Shown here in pieces: positions 22,430 to 34,027 of a stretch of 64,000 bases of DNA. The translations under genes and the position numbers were made by a program. The number at the start of each line of letters is the position of its first letter. Position 1 is the stretch's first letter. Source of the stretch: Bryum argenteum (Eukaryota; Streptophyta; Bryopsida; Bryales; Bryaceae); NCBI GenBank assembly GCA_037043015.1, contig CM073323.1:26316758-26380757 (forward strand), given 5' to 3'. The notes under the pieces were generated by a model. That model saw only the letters and a program-made list of their open reading frames with translations. It was not told the DNA's origin and did not search any database.

Positions 22430-23500
22430 TTATTTGTGAGGAAGGTCCCCTTCGTCCCCATAGGGAAGCTCTTTATTTGGTGTTCTTCAAAAACTACCCC
22501 CTTTCCTCAATTCCCCCGTAGATGGTCCTCCTACTTTTTAAGGTTTTATAGCATGTCCTCCGTTCCCTTTTTCTCGTTTACCCATCCTTTGGCCTGTTCC
22601 ACATTCCTATCATTTCTTTTGAGTTCCCACAACTTTCCTTTTTGGTCATTTTTGCCATTCATTCCCGGTTCTCATTATTTGTTAGTAGTTCCCATCCTCC
22701 TTTAGTAATTCTTATCCTTTAATTCCAATCCCTAGTTCCCCTCCGATGTTCCCTTAATCTCCCCTTCACTCTTTCTTTGCTCCCATTCGTATCTTCCAAA
22801 TTCCTTGTCCCTTTAACTCCTTGTATTCTTATTATTGGGATATAATAAACTCTCAATAACAATCAAATACCATTTACATAAACTATTCAAAATCTTTAAA
22901 ACTCTTCATGTCGTGTATACATGACCAAATGATTATGACCATGACCATGACCATGCATGAATTTGATTAATTTGTGACTAAGATCCCCCTCATTCCAATA
23001 GGTGAGCTCTTTATTTGACGCTCTTCAAGAACTACCCCCTATCCTTGATTCTCTTGTTGATTGTGTCCCCTTGCTTTATGAGAATTATAGCATATCCTCC
23101 CTTCCCTTTGGCTTTGTTCCTTGTGCTTTTAAAGATTTATAGCACATTCCTCATTCCATGGATCCCTTGTTCCCGATTCTTTCTCCTCTCTTTAGGTTCC
23201 CCATTCTCTTTTTCTTTATTAATCGTTCCCTATCTCTAAAATCCCATTCCCAGTTTCCATCTTTTGTTTCCGGTTCCTGGTTCTCCATCCCCCAATTCCC
23301 CTTCTTGGGTTCCATCATTCGTTTTTCATTCGCATAATTTGTTCCTAGTTCCTATCAATCATTCACGGTTCTCATTATTTGTTCCTAGTTCCCATCCTTC
23401 GTTCTCAGTTTCCAGTTCTTGTCCCATGTTCCCTTGATCTCCTCTTCACTCCTTACTTTGCTCCCATTTTACATGTTCCACATTCCTTGTCCCTTCGACT
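22430..23500 (+). repeat. Pyrimidine-rich degenerate repeat, copy 2
   Basis: Counterpart of 9285-10345, with the same GTTCCCA/CATTCC words. Small indels and substitutions differ between copies. ORFs are compositional. Confidence 0.6.
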
Positions 23501-25185
23501 CCTTCTCATATTAATAAGATCTAATAAATTCTTAATAACAATTAAATATCACCAACGGGTGTGCTTCAAAATCTTTAAAACTCTTCATACCGTGTATACA
23601 TAAGCAAACGAGACTCTCACCCCCAACCACCCTACCACCGAGAAGGATCGCCAAGGACGGACAAGACAAAATCCTAATCGTGTTCTTTTATATATGGAGA
23701 TGACAGCATGTATATAGTGTTCCTCAACATTGTCCCATAGTTCCAACTTCCTTGCTAATTATGGGCAAAGAATCATGAAGTGAACGATCTCTCAAGTAAC
23801 TATCACTCTAGATTGTTATGTTTATTTTGCTATCAACAATTCTTTCGACGTAAAACTTCTTTGAGTGAGTTATTACCAACAATCAATTTTAAATTAGGGT
23901 TTGATTTGGAAGATAAAACTCGAAGTGACCAACATTCCAAATGATCGTTCATGAATAGAGAGTAAAAATACTTCATAGTAAAACTTTAGATCAATGAAAC
24001 ATAATATTGTGTCAAAAACTTGTCATCACAATCTCGGCTAACAACTCTTAATACATATTTGTAAGTAGTTCAAGTCATGTTGGTGTTTTTTGTAAGGTAG
24101 CTAAGGTAGCTAAGGTACTAAAAGATACCTAGGGAAGCCTTGCTTGTGTTATGTATGGGGTAGCGGAGGTAACAAAGATAATTATTGAAGCCTCGTTTGT
24201 GTTTCGTATCGGGTAGTTAAGATACTTTAGTTGTTGTGATGTTACTAGTTGCACCTAGGCAGAGGACATATAATTGTAGCGCCTCTCTTCACCTCCACTT
24301 GAGACACAATTAGAGATAGTTGCACCTCTCATTGCCTTCACTTCAGAGGCAACAAGAGATAGCAAGCGTTGAGATAACTTAAAGAATATCTCAACATTCT
24401 TTGTGCTTCATGTAGGGTAGGGAAGGTAGCAATGATCCTCTAGTGTTGTTATGATTATTTGACTTTGAACACTTACTTTGACATGAAATTCATCTTATTA
24501 TATAGTTACCAACATTAAGTTCTAAATTATTTCTATCAAGTAGAAACAATTAGCAGTGACCAACTAACTAAATCACCATTTGCAACAAGGGAGCAAATAT
24601 ACTTCAACATGTTCACTTCCTAGTGAAATTGCTACCAATACACTTATTGCAATTTACAAAGTCCAAAACCACGCCTCGTGCACAAAAATGAATGCCATAA
24701 TCCCATCCAAGATGTAAGGCTAAGATTTTCACTACAAACACTAAATTCAAATTGGATTCCAACCCAACAAACAAAACTGAAATCCAACACTAAATGAATG
24801 AGAAAAATCTCCTCAAAACTACATATTTTTGTCAATTTTTCAAGATAAGAACATCATTTCAAATCCAACACATAAATTCCATACAATTTGGAACAACATA
24901 AAGCATGTGACATGAGTACATGGATAATATGTCAACTATGACAACCAAATTCATTGAAATTCAGAACGAGTCAAGATTTTCGACACTTTTTTTCGTCTCC
25001 AAATGATTGTAACAAACTCGCAATTTAGTCATCGCAACATTTTTCTTGCGTCCACAACATTCTTTGTCCTTATCTTGTCGTCCATCCACATGAAAATACT
25101 TCCAAAATACCCATAATTGTAATAATTTAGATATGATGAAAAACATGTGTTTACAAAAGATTCCTAGTACCAAAATGGAATTTTC

Positions 25186-25374
25186 TTGATGCTCGGCTAT
25201 GGCTGCTCTAAACGTCAAGCGCGAATAAAAGTCTCGACTTTATGCGTATACTGCAGTTATGAGGGATGCGGTGCTAGAATGCGATCACCGTATTCATACT
25301 CATGTGACAGATGCTTCGTTGAGAAAGTGAAAGCCATTAATTTTCCCATGGGGTGCGAAAATTTACAGACCTGA
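25186..25374 (+). CDS. Cys-rich ORF fragment in copy 2, unknown
   Basis: A 62-codon frame from ATG to TGA with a zinc-finger-like spacing (CVYC...C...CDRC). The copy 1 counterpart (near 12060-12210) has a Cys codon changed to TGA, so it is broken there. It lies upstream of the mariner-type relic and may be part of the same decayed element or an unrelated captured exon. A possible acceptor (TTTGATTTACAG) follows. No family recognised. Confidence 0.25.
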   Translation: MMLGYGCSKRQARIKVSTLCVYCSYEGCGARMRSPYSYSCDRCFVEKVKAINFPMGCENLQT

Positions 25375-25556
25375 TACTTTTTTGATTTACAGTTACTGAC
25401 ATGAATTAATTTACTCCCGGGCAAGTGAACCCTGAACGCCGTGTACAGTACCCAGCAAATGGGTTACGTTCGTTTGTGGTGCAGCAAGTTTTCCGGAGGA
25501 AGGGTGACTTCGGAATGAGAATTTGACGAGAATTTTAAACTCGTGGCTATGAGACT

Positions 25557-25860
25557 TTGTGGCGTGGTTGTGTCACGGTTACAAATTCGAGATTTTTAGA
25601 GAGTGCCTATGGAAAACCTATGGAAGATTGTAAAGGACTTTGTACGAAATGGATTGATACCACAAAACCTCAAGAAGAATTGATTGAACAAGCATGGGAA
25701 GACATCTCTGAGGAGATTATTGAGATCCTCGCTGCTAGCATGCCTAACGTATGAGGGCCGTAATTGATGCTAAAGGTGGTAGTTCATCTTACCATACTAT
25801 ATTGTTATGTGATTTTGCAAGACATTTTGTTGCAGAAATATCTTCTTACATTAAAGTACA
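25557..25860 (+). pseudogene. Tc1/mariner-type transposase C-terminal relic, copy 2
   Basis: One frame reads TTKPQEELIEQAWEDIS, then EEIIEILAASMP. After a one-base shift the next frame reads MRAVIDAKGGSSSY. This order (acidic helix, SMP.RM..VI.AKGG..) is the usual C-terminal end of Tc1/mariner transposases. Upstream, LWK followed by a short internal duplication (CTATGGAAAACCTATGGAAG) breaks the LW..VK block. The DDE catalytic triad itself is not recovered. Confidence 0.6.
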
Positions 25861-26177
25861 CTTTGTTACCTTTCCAATGCAATTTTCCATCTGTGATTAT
25901 CTCCAAGTCTGTTCACAACATTGAACGTGACTCTTTGTCTTTCGCCCCGTAGTGTACTGCGCACACCATCTTCAGGTTTGGTCATGATATGGCAAGTGGT
26001 AACATCATAACTAGCCATGAGCTTCCTTCGTTCTTGACTTTCTTGTCGTCTGCTAGAAAAAGTTGTCTCAAAACATCACGGGTGTAGTGAAGTCCGCTGT
26101 AATGGTTGACGCAAGCAGTATGTTTTTTGTTCCTTTTCTAACCAAACAATGTATTAATCTTTTGAGAAATACATTAA

Positions 26178-26541
26178 ACCTTTAACGTCTAGCTATACGG
26201 ATTGGGGCAGCCCAAATTGGATCACACCATCTTTTGGACTTGGGCATCATGAATACTGCACTTTTTGAACTTGGGCATCAGAAATGATCCAATCGATGAT
26301 GAGCTTGCAACCTCCTACAAGGTTATGTACAACCCCAACCCTAACTACCACAATCCTTTCAAAGCACACAAAATCACTCATAAAAATTGTGATTTGAATT
26401 CTAAAATTTCACTTCTTGAATACATCACAAGAAGGTGACCAGTTTGACATCAAAATATAAGTGAAAAGTTGAGTACATTGAGAGTTACAGAGCAGATTCT
26501 GTTGGAAAAGCGCCCCTCGGGGCTCCTTAGACGTTTAAGGG
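26178..26541. mobile_element. TTAA-flanked inverted-repeat element (364 bp)
   Basis: TTAA at 26174-26177 and 26542-26545. Left terminus ACCTTTAACGTCTAGC; right terminus read inward CCCTTAAACGTCTAAGG. The interior is homologous in reverse to 51030-51387. Confidence 0.65.
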
Positions 26542-26545
26542 TTAA

Positions 26546-27644
26546 CAACCACGTCAATTTCTTGCTCAGGGGGGTGTAAGTAGCAAGTTGTGCTTTTTGA
26601 ATTGTAATAAGTAGTTGCTAAGTAGAATTCAAGAGTTTCAGCATGTATGTTGGGAGAATCAAGAGGGGGAGTATAGTAAGGTGCTAAATAATGACTCAAT
26701 TCTGAGCACATAAAATCTATAGCAAATTGATAGTGCAAGCAATTTTTCCGCATGAGGAAAGTAAGTGGAAAGATAAAACAAGTGGAATGATCATATTGGA
26801 CTCTTTTTTGATGATTTATGTATATTTTTAGTTTTACAATATATGCGTTATTTAATGGTGCCCTATATTGGCGCATATATATATATATTATAATATTTGT
26901 ACATTAATTTTTTTTAGTTTCAAAAAAATCACACTATTTTGGAGGGATACCCATATAAGCTGATCCTTGCTCTAATCCCAAGTCCTAAGTGTATTTCCCA
27001 ATTTTCTCGTCATAAATAATGAACTACAAATTACGAGATTTGGCCACTTCATAAGTTAGTTGATTACAATGTCTTAGCAACACTCACTCTAATAATTTGC
27101 AATGATAATTTCATACATCCATTTTGAAAGTTTTAATGATCAAATTAATTACAAGCTCGCAAATGAGTACCCTCATGGTACATGGAGCTAGTTCTACCTT
27201 CATTTGTGGTGTAAGTACATCCAGCCATGCTGCTTACTGGTTCTTAAAAGAGATATTTTAAAGAATTGTACTTTCAAAAATATTGGTTAGAGGCGGTGGT
27301 GAAACATGCCCATCATTCAAAACCATGCATGCATCTTGTGATGAAAACATTGCCCTCGTTTTGTTTTGATTTGTTGGTCGCAGGTAATGAAATCAACACC
27401 AGCGTCCATTCGTGAGTAATCCGCGTGTATGTCCCCACTTAAAACACGACACGGGGATCTTGTTAAGAGGGAAACGTGGTCCTCGATCATGACCACGCCT
27501 TGCATCGTGGTGTGTTACTTGCCAAACGTGACATAGAAGATCATGTTTTTCATACTTCATAATTGTTGAAACATGTTGGAACTATGAAATCAAACAATGA
27601 AAGTTTAGCCATTTTTTCAAAAACTTAAGGCTTTTATATTAGAT
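26546..27644. other. No gene recognised
   Basis: AT-rich with a short (AT)n tract near 26875. The minus-strand ORF at 26535-26876 has no recognisable content. Confidence 0.45.
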
Positions 27645-28347
27645 ATATAGAAGTCTCATTTTACACCGGATGTTGAAAAACGACATTTTGGATGGAGGGC
27701 AGAAATTTTGAGGAGCTCTAACTCCTTCATCTAAAGTTTGTTTTGGATGAAGTCACTTGTGTTGGGTCTTAAATCAAGTCTTGTTTGTATGGTAAAAAAT
27801 GCAGAAGTATACAATGAAATGTGAATAAATGGCATGCTTATAAGTCTATTGGTAGCATTTTCACTTGGTTATATTTTCTTCCATGTAGGTAACCAAGCTG
27901 GGAAACCTACATAAAGGGATAATATTTTTGCCAAAGATTTTTACTTGGGTGCTTCTTATACCACAAAGTGTATGTGGTAATATTTACAAAGCAAAATTTC
28001 AATTTTAAGTCCTTTACATGGAAATGTTAGGTTACTTTCAAATTTTAAAAGGGTAGTTCAGGCTCATTTACATTCAGTCTCTTTATAAGATTGATTTTGA
28101 GAATATGTTTATAACCAAATCGGTGTACTCATATCCAACCTAATCCAAGTCAAAATATTTTACCAATTTTACAAGAGAAGCCTCCAAAATTTTTATAAAC
28201 AATCTTCACAGTGCCCAAAAACTTTGGAGACAAACTTTGGATGTTATGATCTCTCAATTGGTAAACATCCAACAATCAATTTTTTGAATTTGTCACTAGA
28301 AACACTCTTAGGTACAAGATCTTACTGTTCGAAGTGTCAAAAAAGAG

Positions 28348-28386
<39 letters not shown>

Positions 28387-29440
28387 TTTAACACCCCTAG
28401 AAGTGCATAGAGGTAGAAATTTACAGTTTTGAGATTTCAAGCTCCCAGAAACATACTTTTCTTGGTTACTTTTAAGGTTACTTTTCTCGGTTACTTTTAA
28501 GGTTACTTTTCTCGGTCACAACACTTGCTCCATAGTGTAAAGCGCCCTTCATACGCTTTTTGAACCTTCGAGCAGTTTATTTTCTAGTGGTAAGGAGACC
28601 ACAATGATGCAAATTGCACAATGGTCGAGAACCAAAAGAACATGGTCTTTCGATTATAGGGTAAAAGGTGCGGACGATATTATAAAAGTTTGGTTGTGAT
28701 ATTATGTAGGTGGATGTAGGTGGTTGAATATATAGAAGTCTCATTTAACCCCTAAATGTGCCGAATGTTGACAAACAACATTTTGGATGGAGTGCAGAAA
28801 TTTTAACTAGACTGTACTTCTTTATTTAAAATCCGTTTGGATGAAATAACTTGGGTTGTGAATCAAATCAAGTCTAGTTTTATGTGGGAAAAAGTGAAGA
28901 CCTATACAATGAAGTATGAATAAATGGCATGCAATCTAGTGAAGACAACTCTTGTTTTTGAGTTCTCAAACATGGGCCATGTTTTAGATAGATATATAGA
29001 TAGATAGATAAAAAGTCCGGTCCTTTTCCAAGGGCCAGCGTGATTAGAGTGTTTGATCGTCAAGCCAACGACCTAAAGCCCATCGGACAGAAGGACACTG
29101 GTACAAGACTACTCATCCCTTTCGGGATTAGACGGCCATGTTTTACATACAAGGATAGTTAGAAGTGCATTGAGGTAGAAATTTATAGTTTTGAGATTTC
29201 AAGCTCCCAAAAACATACAAGGACATGTAGGGGTTACTTTTCCTGGTCAGAGCTCTTGCTCCATAGTGTAAAGCGCCCCTCATTATGCTTTTTGAACCTT
29301 CGTGCAAATAATTTTTGAGTGGTAAGGAGGCCACGATAATGCACAAGCATAGTGACATGGCCATGGGGATGCCATGATCTTTGGGTTATATGATCAAAGG
29401 TGTGATATTGTAAAAGTTTGGTTGTAATATTATGATTTAC
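27645..29440 (+). repeat. Interleaved duplicated segments
   Basis: Two pairs of direct repeats. 27645-27850 resembles 28728-28940 (both begin ATATATAGAAGTCTCATTT and hold the ACATTTTGGATGGAG block of the 50062 element). 28395-28705 resembles 29155-29440 (GAAGTGCAT.GAGGTAGAAA ... TTGCTCCATAGTGTAAAGCG). Between them are an A33 run (28350-28382), a GATA microsatellite (28988-29010) and a reversed SINE tail (about 29005-29135). Confidence 0.6.
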
Positions 29441-29894
29441 GTAAAAGGGATGACAATACAAGGATCGGACCAATCTCGATACATTCTAGTTCTCTAAGAG
29501 TTGCGTTATCGGAACAACAACCAGCATGGGCATCTCCTGTCCAAAATGTTCACAGCAAGTACATCTACATTCACATTGTTTTGTGGTGGCAGCTACTTAC
29601 AAGGCACTCATACATTGCATTTGATGTCGAGGAGAGACCAGTCAAAGCTGTTTCAATTGGAATCATGGGAATTATCTGACCGCCACTCAGACTCATGTGC
29701 TCCCCCTGCCCACTATTCTGCATTGCAGTCTGTTCTGCACTGCCCGAGCTTCATCAATGATGGGTACGCTGAAAATTTTCTCACATGCCCGTCCTCTACC
29801 GAGGAGGCATTTCGTGGCAAGATATGCATGATAACCCTGAAGGTCAAAAGGTCTTAAAAATTGGGTTGCCCGTAAACTAGTGCTACCCGCGTTT
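29441..29894 (+). other. 118-codon ORF without recognisable family
   Basis: An open frame from 29501 to 29857 lies in a less AT-rich patch. It has no motif, signal peptide or membrane segment I recognise, and no splice-site context. Probably not a gene. Confidence 0.2.
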
Positions 29895-30236
29895 TTTTAA
29901 AATTTTGGAGGCTGCCCTTGTAAAATTGGTAAACTTTTTGACTTGAGTCACTTTGAAATTTGAGTAGTGATTTAGTAATGATCATGTTTCAAAAAAATAA
30001 GAATAAATCAAAAAAGTTACTTTTTAGAGCTGCCCCATCTCGGCTCGCAACCCAAGGATCGTCCTAGAAGACTCAAAAATTGGAATTTGACTTTGCAACT
30101 TTTACCACATACACTTTCCAGTATAAGGAGGACCCGATAAAATTCTAAGGCAAAAATATTACTTTTAACCCCTTCATCTAGGCTGCCCGGAATTGGAAAA
30201 ACCCATTTTCGGGCTTCAAGGAAAGTTAGGGGTTAA
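29895..30236. repeat. TTAA-type element relic
   Basis: Right end GAAAGTTAGGGG + TTAA (30233-30236). Homologous to 20430-20781 and, reversed, to 41875-42330 and part of 27900-28330. The left terminus is not identifiable. Confidence 0.5.
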
Positions 30237-30927
30237 AATTGCTCAAAACCTTAAAAAAAGTCTCTTGTTTCAATGCAATGTGAAAATTCTCAAATTTTTA
30301 ATGCAATTGTAGTATTTGATACCTAACTTGTCAATGTATGTGAGCACCACGCAATATAGCAACGAGTACACCACATGTGGCGATTTACATACACCCGAGG
30401 TAGGTATAAATCGCCACGGTTGTATTCAATTAGGGTCATGTATTCATGTGGTATACTCAAGCTAATTTCCTATGCGTGCCATTATTTTGGATTTAGTTTG
30501 TCGGCATCAATTTGACATGGAAAACGACTTGAACTACATGTTGCATTTGGAACCATACGAAGCTGGGGCTATAGAGATGCCACATATAGTCGAGTTGAGT
30601 CTTTGAGGAGTGAGAGAGACGATATGTTGATTGACGTTGATATGTTCGGCAATAATATTCTGGTTTTTTTTTTTTTTTTTTTTTTTTTTGGGGGAGGAAA
30701 TCAAGTACAAAAGGTGTTGAAAAACATGCTTCACTGCGTGCGAGGTAGAATTTGTTCAAACCTAGAAACAGTTTGACCTGCTTAATATTGGGGCCTCAAC
30801 CCTCAAAATTGGCCTCTTTCAATGGTGAATATTTTGGTTTGTTGATGTACTCTAAGTTATGTAATTATAGGATGTAGTACCTAATATGTACATGCTCAAA
30901 TTCTAGCAGTTTGTGAATTCGGCATGT
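30237..30927. other. No gene; T26 homopolymer
   Basis: A run of 26 T at 30664-30689. The Lys-rich minus-strand ORFs here arise from this run. Confidence 0.5.
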
Positions 30928-30931
30928 CTAA

Positions 30932-31191
30932 CCCCTAAAGATCCAAGAAAGCCGAAATGGCTTTTTGGGATTTCCGCAGGGAAAAATTTCAGCCAACTTT
31001 TACCATTAAAATCTCAAAATTGGAGAAAAATTAACGGTTCAAATTTGTTTCTAGAGTAAAGGGTCAAGTTAGCTTCAAGATCCTACGGTTGGATCTTCTA
31101 ATTAATGCTTAGATTGCGTTTCTTTGGGTCTTGAGTAGAAGAAGGTTCTTTTTGATGATTTAAACAATTTTGTACCAAGGATCTTTAGGGG
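30932..31191 (-). mobile_element. CTAA-flanked copy of the CCCCTAAA element family
   Basis: Starts CCCCTAAAGATCC and ends GGATCTTTAGGGG. Flanked by CTAA on both sides (30928-30931 and 31192-31195) instead of TTAA. CTAA is not palindromic, so identical direct copies argue for a 4-bp target duplication rather than an extension of the inverted repeat. The interior is the reverse of 6070-6310 and 63411-63654. Confidence 0.8.
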
Positions 31192-31399
31192 CTAAAGTTG
31201 GGAAAAAGTGTTGATATCTTGTTGTAGAAAAGAATGTATTACCTTGAGTCCAAGAATAACCATTTTGAGTAATTAGTATGACTTGAATTTTTTTTATTTC
31301 TTATTACTTCAAATTCTTATTTTTACATGACTTGTATGTTTACATTTATACAAATCCTTTATAATAAAAGCACGATTGAAGTAATAAACTATAACATCT

Positions 31400-32050
31400 T
31401 GCAAAAAAACCATATTACCAAGATTTTTTTTTATAGAATGAATTTGTCACGGAAAAACTTACTACTTCCCCTTTTGAGCAAATACAATTGTTTGTTTCGG
31501 AGAGGGGTAGGGTAAGAACACCTAATATTGAACACTTCATCATACTTGCAGTAATGATACAAATGATATACTGATTTTCAGTAACTAGCAAATAGATGAA
31601 ACAATCTTTCCACGTTTTTGTGATATTTTTAAGCACTAAGATCAAATGAATGAAACTTTACCTAGTATAGCATTGTCTATGACCGAACACACTAAACATT
31701 TATGCATGGAGTACACAATCAGTCTAAGAATGAGTTGAGAAAATCTAAGAAAGACGTTGTCTAATCAAATCAGGGTGTCTAAACATGTATGCATGGCGTA
31801 CATAGTCAATCTAAGAAACGAGTGAAAAACCTAAGAAAGAGGTTGTCGGATTAAAGTGGTGCCTCTAAACATGTATGCATCGGGTACACAATCAATCTAA
31901 GAAACACTTAAGAAAATTTAGGAAAGACGTTTTTCTGATTAAATTGGGGTGTCTAAACATGTACGTATGGGGTACACACTCAATCTAAGAAACAAGTGAG
32001 AAATTCTAGAAAAAAGGTTCTCGAATTAAAGTGAGGCATCCGGATTAAAA
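31400..32050 (+). repeat. Repeat with four tandem ~87-bp units
   Basis: TAAACATGTATGCATGG-type unit starts lie at 31693, 31780, 31866 and 31954. Each unit carries TACACA.TCAATCTAAGAAA. The flanking left part (31508-31690) and one unit match 40270-40600, so the second locus has a single unit. Confidence 0.7.
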
Positions 32051-32859
32051 TGTTTTTACCCTATACATAATTTAATTCAATAATTTTATATAAAAATTTG
32101 GAAAATTAAAAAACATATAAAATGCTTCTTTTTTTTTTTTTAAGGAAAAAAAAGAGGAAAATAAGCTGTCACGTGAGCATAATGAACATGTCACACTCTT
32201 TGGCTGGATTGGTTGGTAAGATTGCAAATTAAAGTAGGGCCCTTTATGGTCTCTCAGCTGGTAGGTGCCCCAGGTGCCTTCTGTCATGAAGCCTAACCTT
32301 CTCTGCAGCTGCATTTGTTCTTTTATACCCTAAAAACAAATAATCCAACAAAAGTCTTTGCAGATCTCTAACAGAACTTGAGTGCAGAGAGGAATTTATG
32401 GGTATTCTTTCTTTCAAGCGGCGCTCACACAAACGGTTACACCTTTTTAATTTTGTTGTCATAGACTTGAAAGAACTTGCACACTAATTAATATCAAGCC
32501 CAATAATATTATAAGTTTTTTAACCCAGAAAAATAAAAATCATAAAATATATGGATACTAGTGTTCACAATTATGGTCTTCACTAGTAGCAAAACCGATT
32601 ATCACAAGCGTTTTGTAATGACTTGAATAGATGTAAACTACAGTGTATCACAATTATTTTCTTTATCTTGGATTGGACTAAGAATTCTATCATAATTTGA
32701 GTATGCGTATGCGAAGCAATACAAACAATAATTTTCTATCGATGATTGACGGTAGATGAGAACCAATGCTACCGTAGAACGGTCAATAATGGTGCACTGT
32801 TGATAATGGAGCTCTACTAATTTTCACTCGCAAAGTAATAGCTTCTCTATAGAATATTA
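32051..32859. other. No gene recognised
   Basis: AT-rich spacer with no coding signal. The small minus-strand ORFs look random. Confidence 0.45.
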
Positions 32860-32870
32860 CCATGTACTCA

Positions 32871-33219
32871 AGCATCACAAGCCTTGGCTTGGTGGTTATG
32901 GCTCATGGCCCCCAATGAGGAGGTCTTGGGTTCCATTCCCCATGTCGACGTGGTGCTCACCACCATGTCCACTCAACAATGGTGTGAGGGTTCTTGGACC
33001 TCGTTGTATGGGTACCTCAATGCCCTTTGGAGGGGATACAATGTCAGGTGTCTCTCAGGCACTAGTGGCGAGGTAGTAATTAGCATAATGTTCACCCTGA
33101 GAGGGGTTACTAGTCCGCTATTAGAGTCATGATATATTGGAATACATCCAAGGATAGGTCGAACGAACACTCTATTCACGCCGGCCTCTAAATAGGTTGG
33201 AGTTTCTCTTCTTCTTTTG
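32871..33219 (+). mobile_element. tRNA-derived SINE, full copy with 11-bp target duplication
   Basis: CCATGTACTCA flanks both sides (32860-32870 and 33220-33230). The head resembles a tRNA: TGGCTTGGTGGTTATGG suggests a pol III A box and GGGTTCCATTCC a B box. The 3' tail reads AACACTCTATTCACGCCGGC, then CTCTAAATAGGTTGGAGTTT, ending in TTTCTCTTCTTCTTTTG. Homologous head to tail with 57529-58065. It does not encode protein. Confidence 0.88.
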
Positions 33220-33582
33220 CCATGTACTCATTGCAAACATGCCAATCTTGGACACCATTTTAGGGACACCTGTATCTCCAATTTCATAAACTCGTAACTC
33301 ATTGTAGAAGAGCTCAAATATGATGATTCCACTTGATCTAACTTTCTAGCTGAGTTATTTTTTCCCGTTTTTCCCGTGCACAAAAATTACTTGCACCGGT
33401 AACATCCCTATAGATTTCTTGGCCACTATTTCGCCACCTTACTATAAAGCAACCTTCATTCGCCAATCTTCAACCACCTGGATGGAAAAAGTTAACTATT
33501 CATCCACATTGTCCTTCCAAGTCCAGTAGTCTGACTACAGGAATTTGGTGTAAACAGGGGCCCAAACGTACAGGGGGTCCAG

Positions 33583-33800
33583 ATAGATAGATAGATAGAA
33601 ACTCCGGTCCCTTTCTAAGGGGCCGGCGTGAATGAAGTGTCCGTTCGTAATGCTAATATCCCGATGGGGGTCCACGGTTAGAGTCCTGCAATGAAGGGCA
33701 TGATTATTACCACTCCTTCACCATTCATGTCTGTTAAGTTGGTGAGCCCCCTCCCGGGAATTAAGTTAAGCATCCCCCACAATCCCACACCCACTGACAC
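33583..33800 (-). mobile_element. SINE-related fragment, reversed
   Basis: Begins with (GATA)n, the likely 3' tail seen in reverse, then GAAACTCCGGTCCC, TTCTAAGGGGCCGGCGTGAA and TGAAGTGT, the complement of the SINE 3' domain. The head differs from the 32871 copy, so this is another subfamily. Confidence 0.6.
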
Positions 33801-34027
33801 TCCTTTAATTCTTACAGGGGAACAATTACGTGAGCCCTAACAAAATCCTGCTCTCACACACTCGTTTACACAAAAAAGTAACCAGGACGGTAAATGCTCT
33901 CAACTTTTGACCACAGTCATCAATTTTGGATTGCTACGATTGGGGAACTCGGACACGTAAATCTCCTTTGCCTAATCGCCTCACCGCTTTTACACAAACT
34001 CATTAGAAATCAACTTGAACCATCAAT

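Larger units (their letters stand above)
21249..26005 (+). repeat. Composite repeat, copy 2 (uninterrupted)
   Basis: Continuous counterpart of 4086-5186 plus 9217-13045. Contains the LTR-like part, the small inverted-repeat element (22156-22351), an A-rich run near 22388-22413, the pyrimidine-rich tract and the mariner-type relic. No intact gene. Confidence 0.85.

Noticed and set aside
30493-30759. Lys-rich minus-strand ORFs
   Set aside because: The lysine run is the T26 homopolymer read in reverse.
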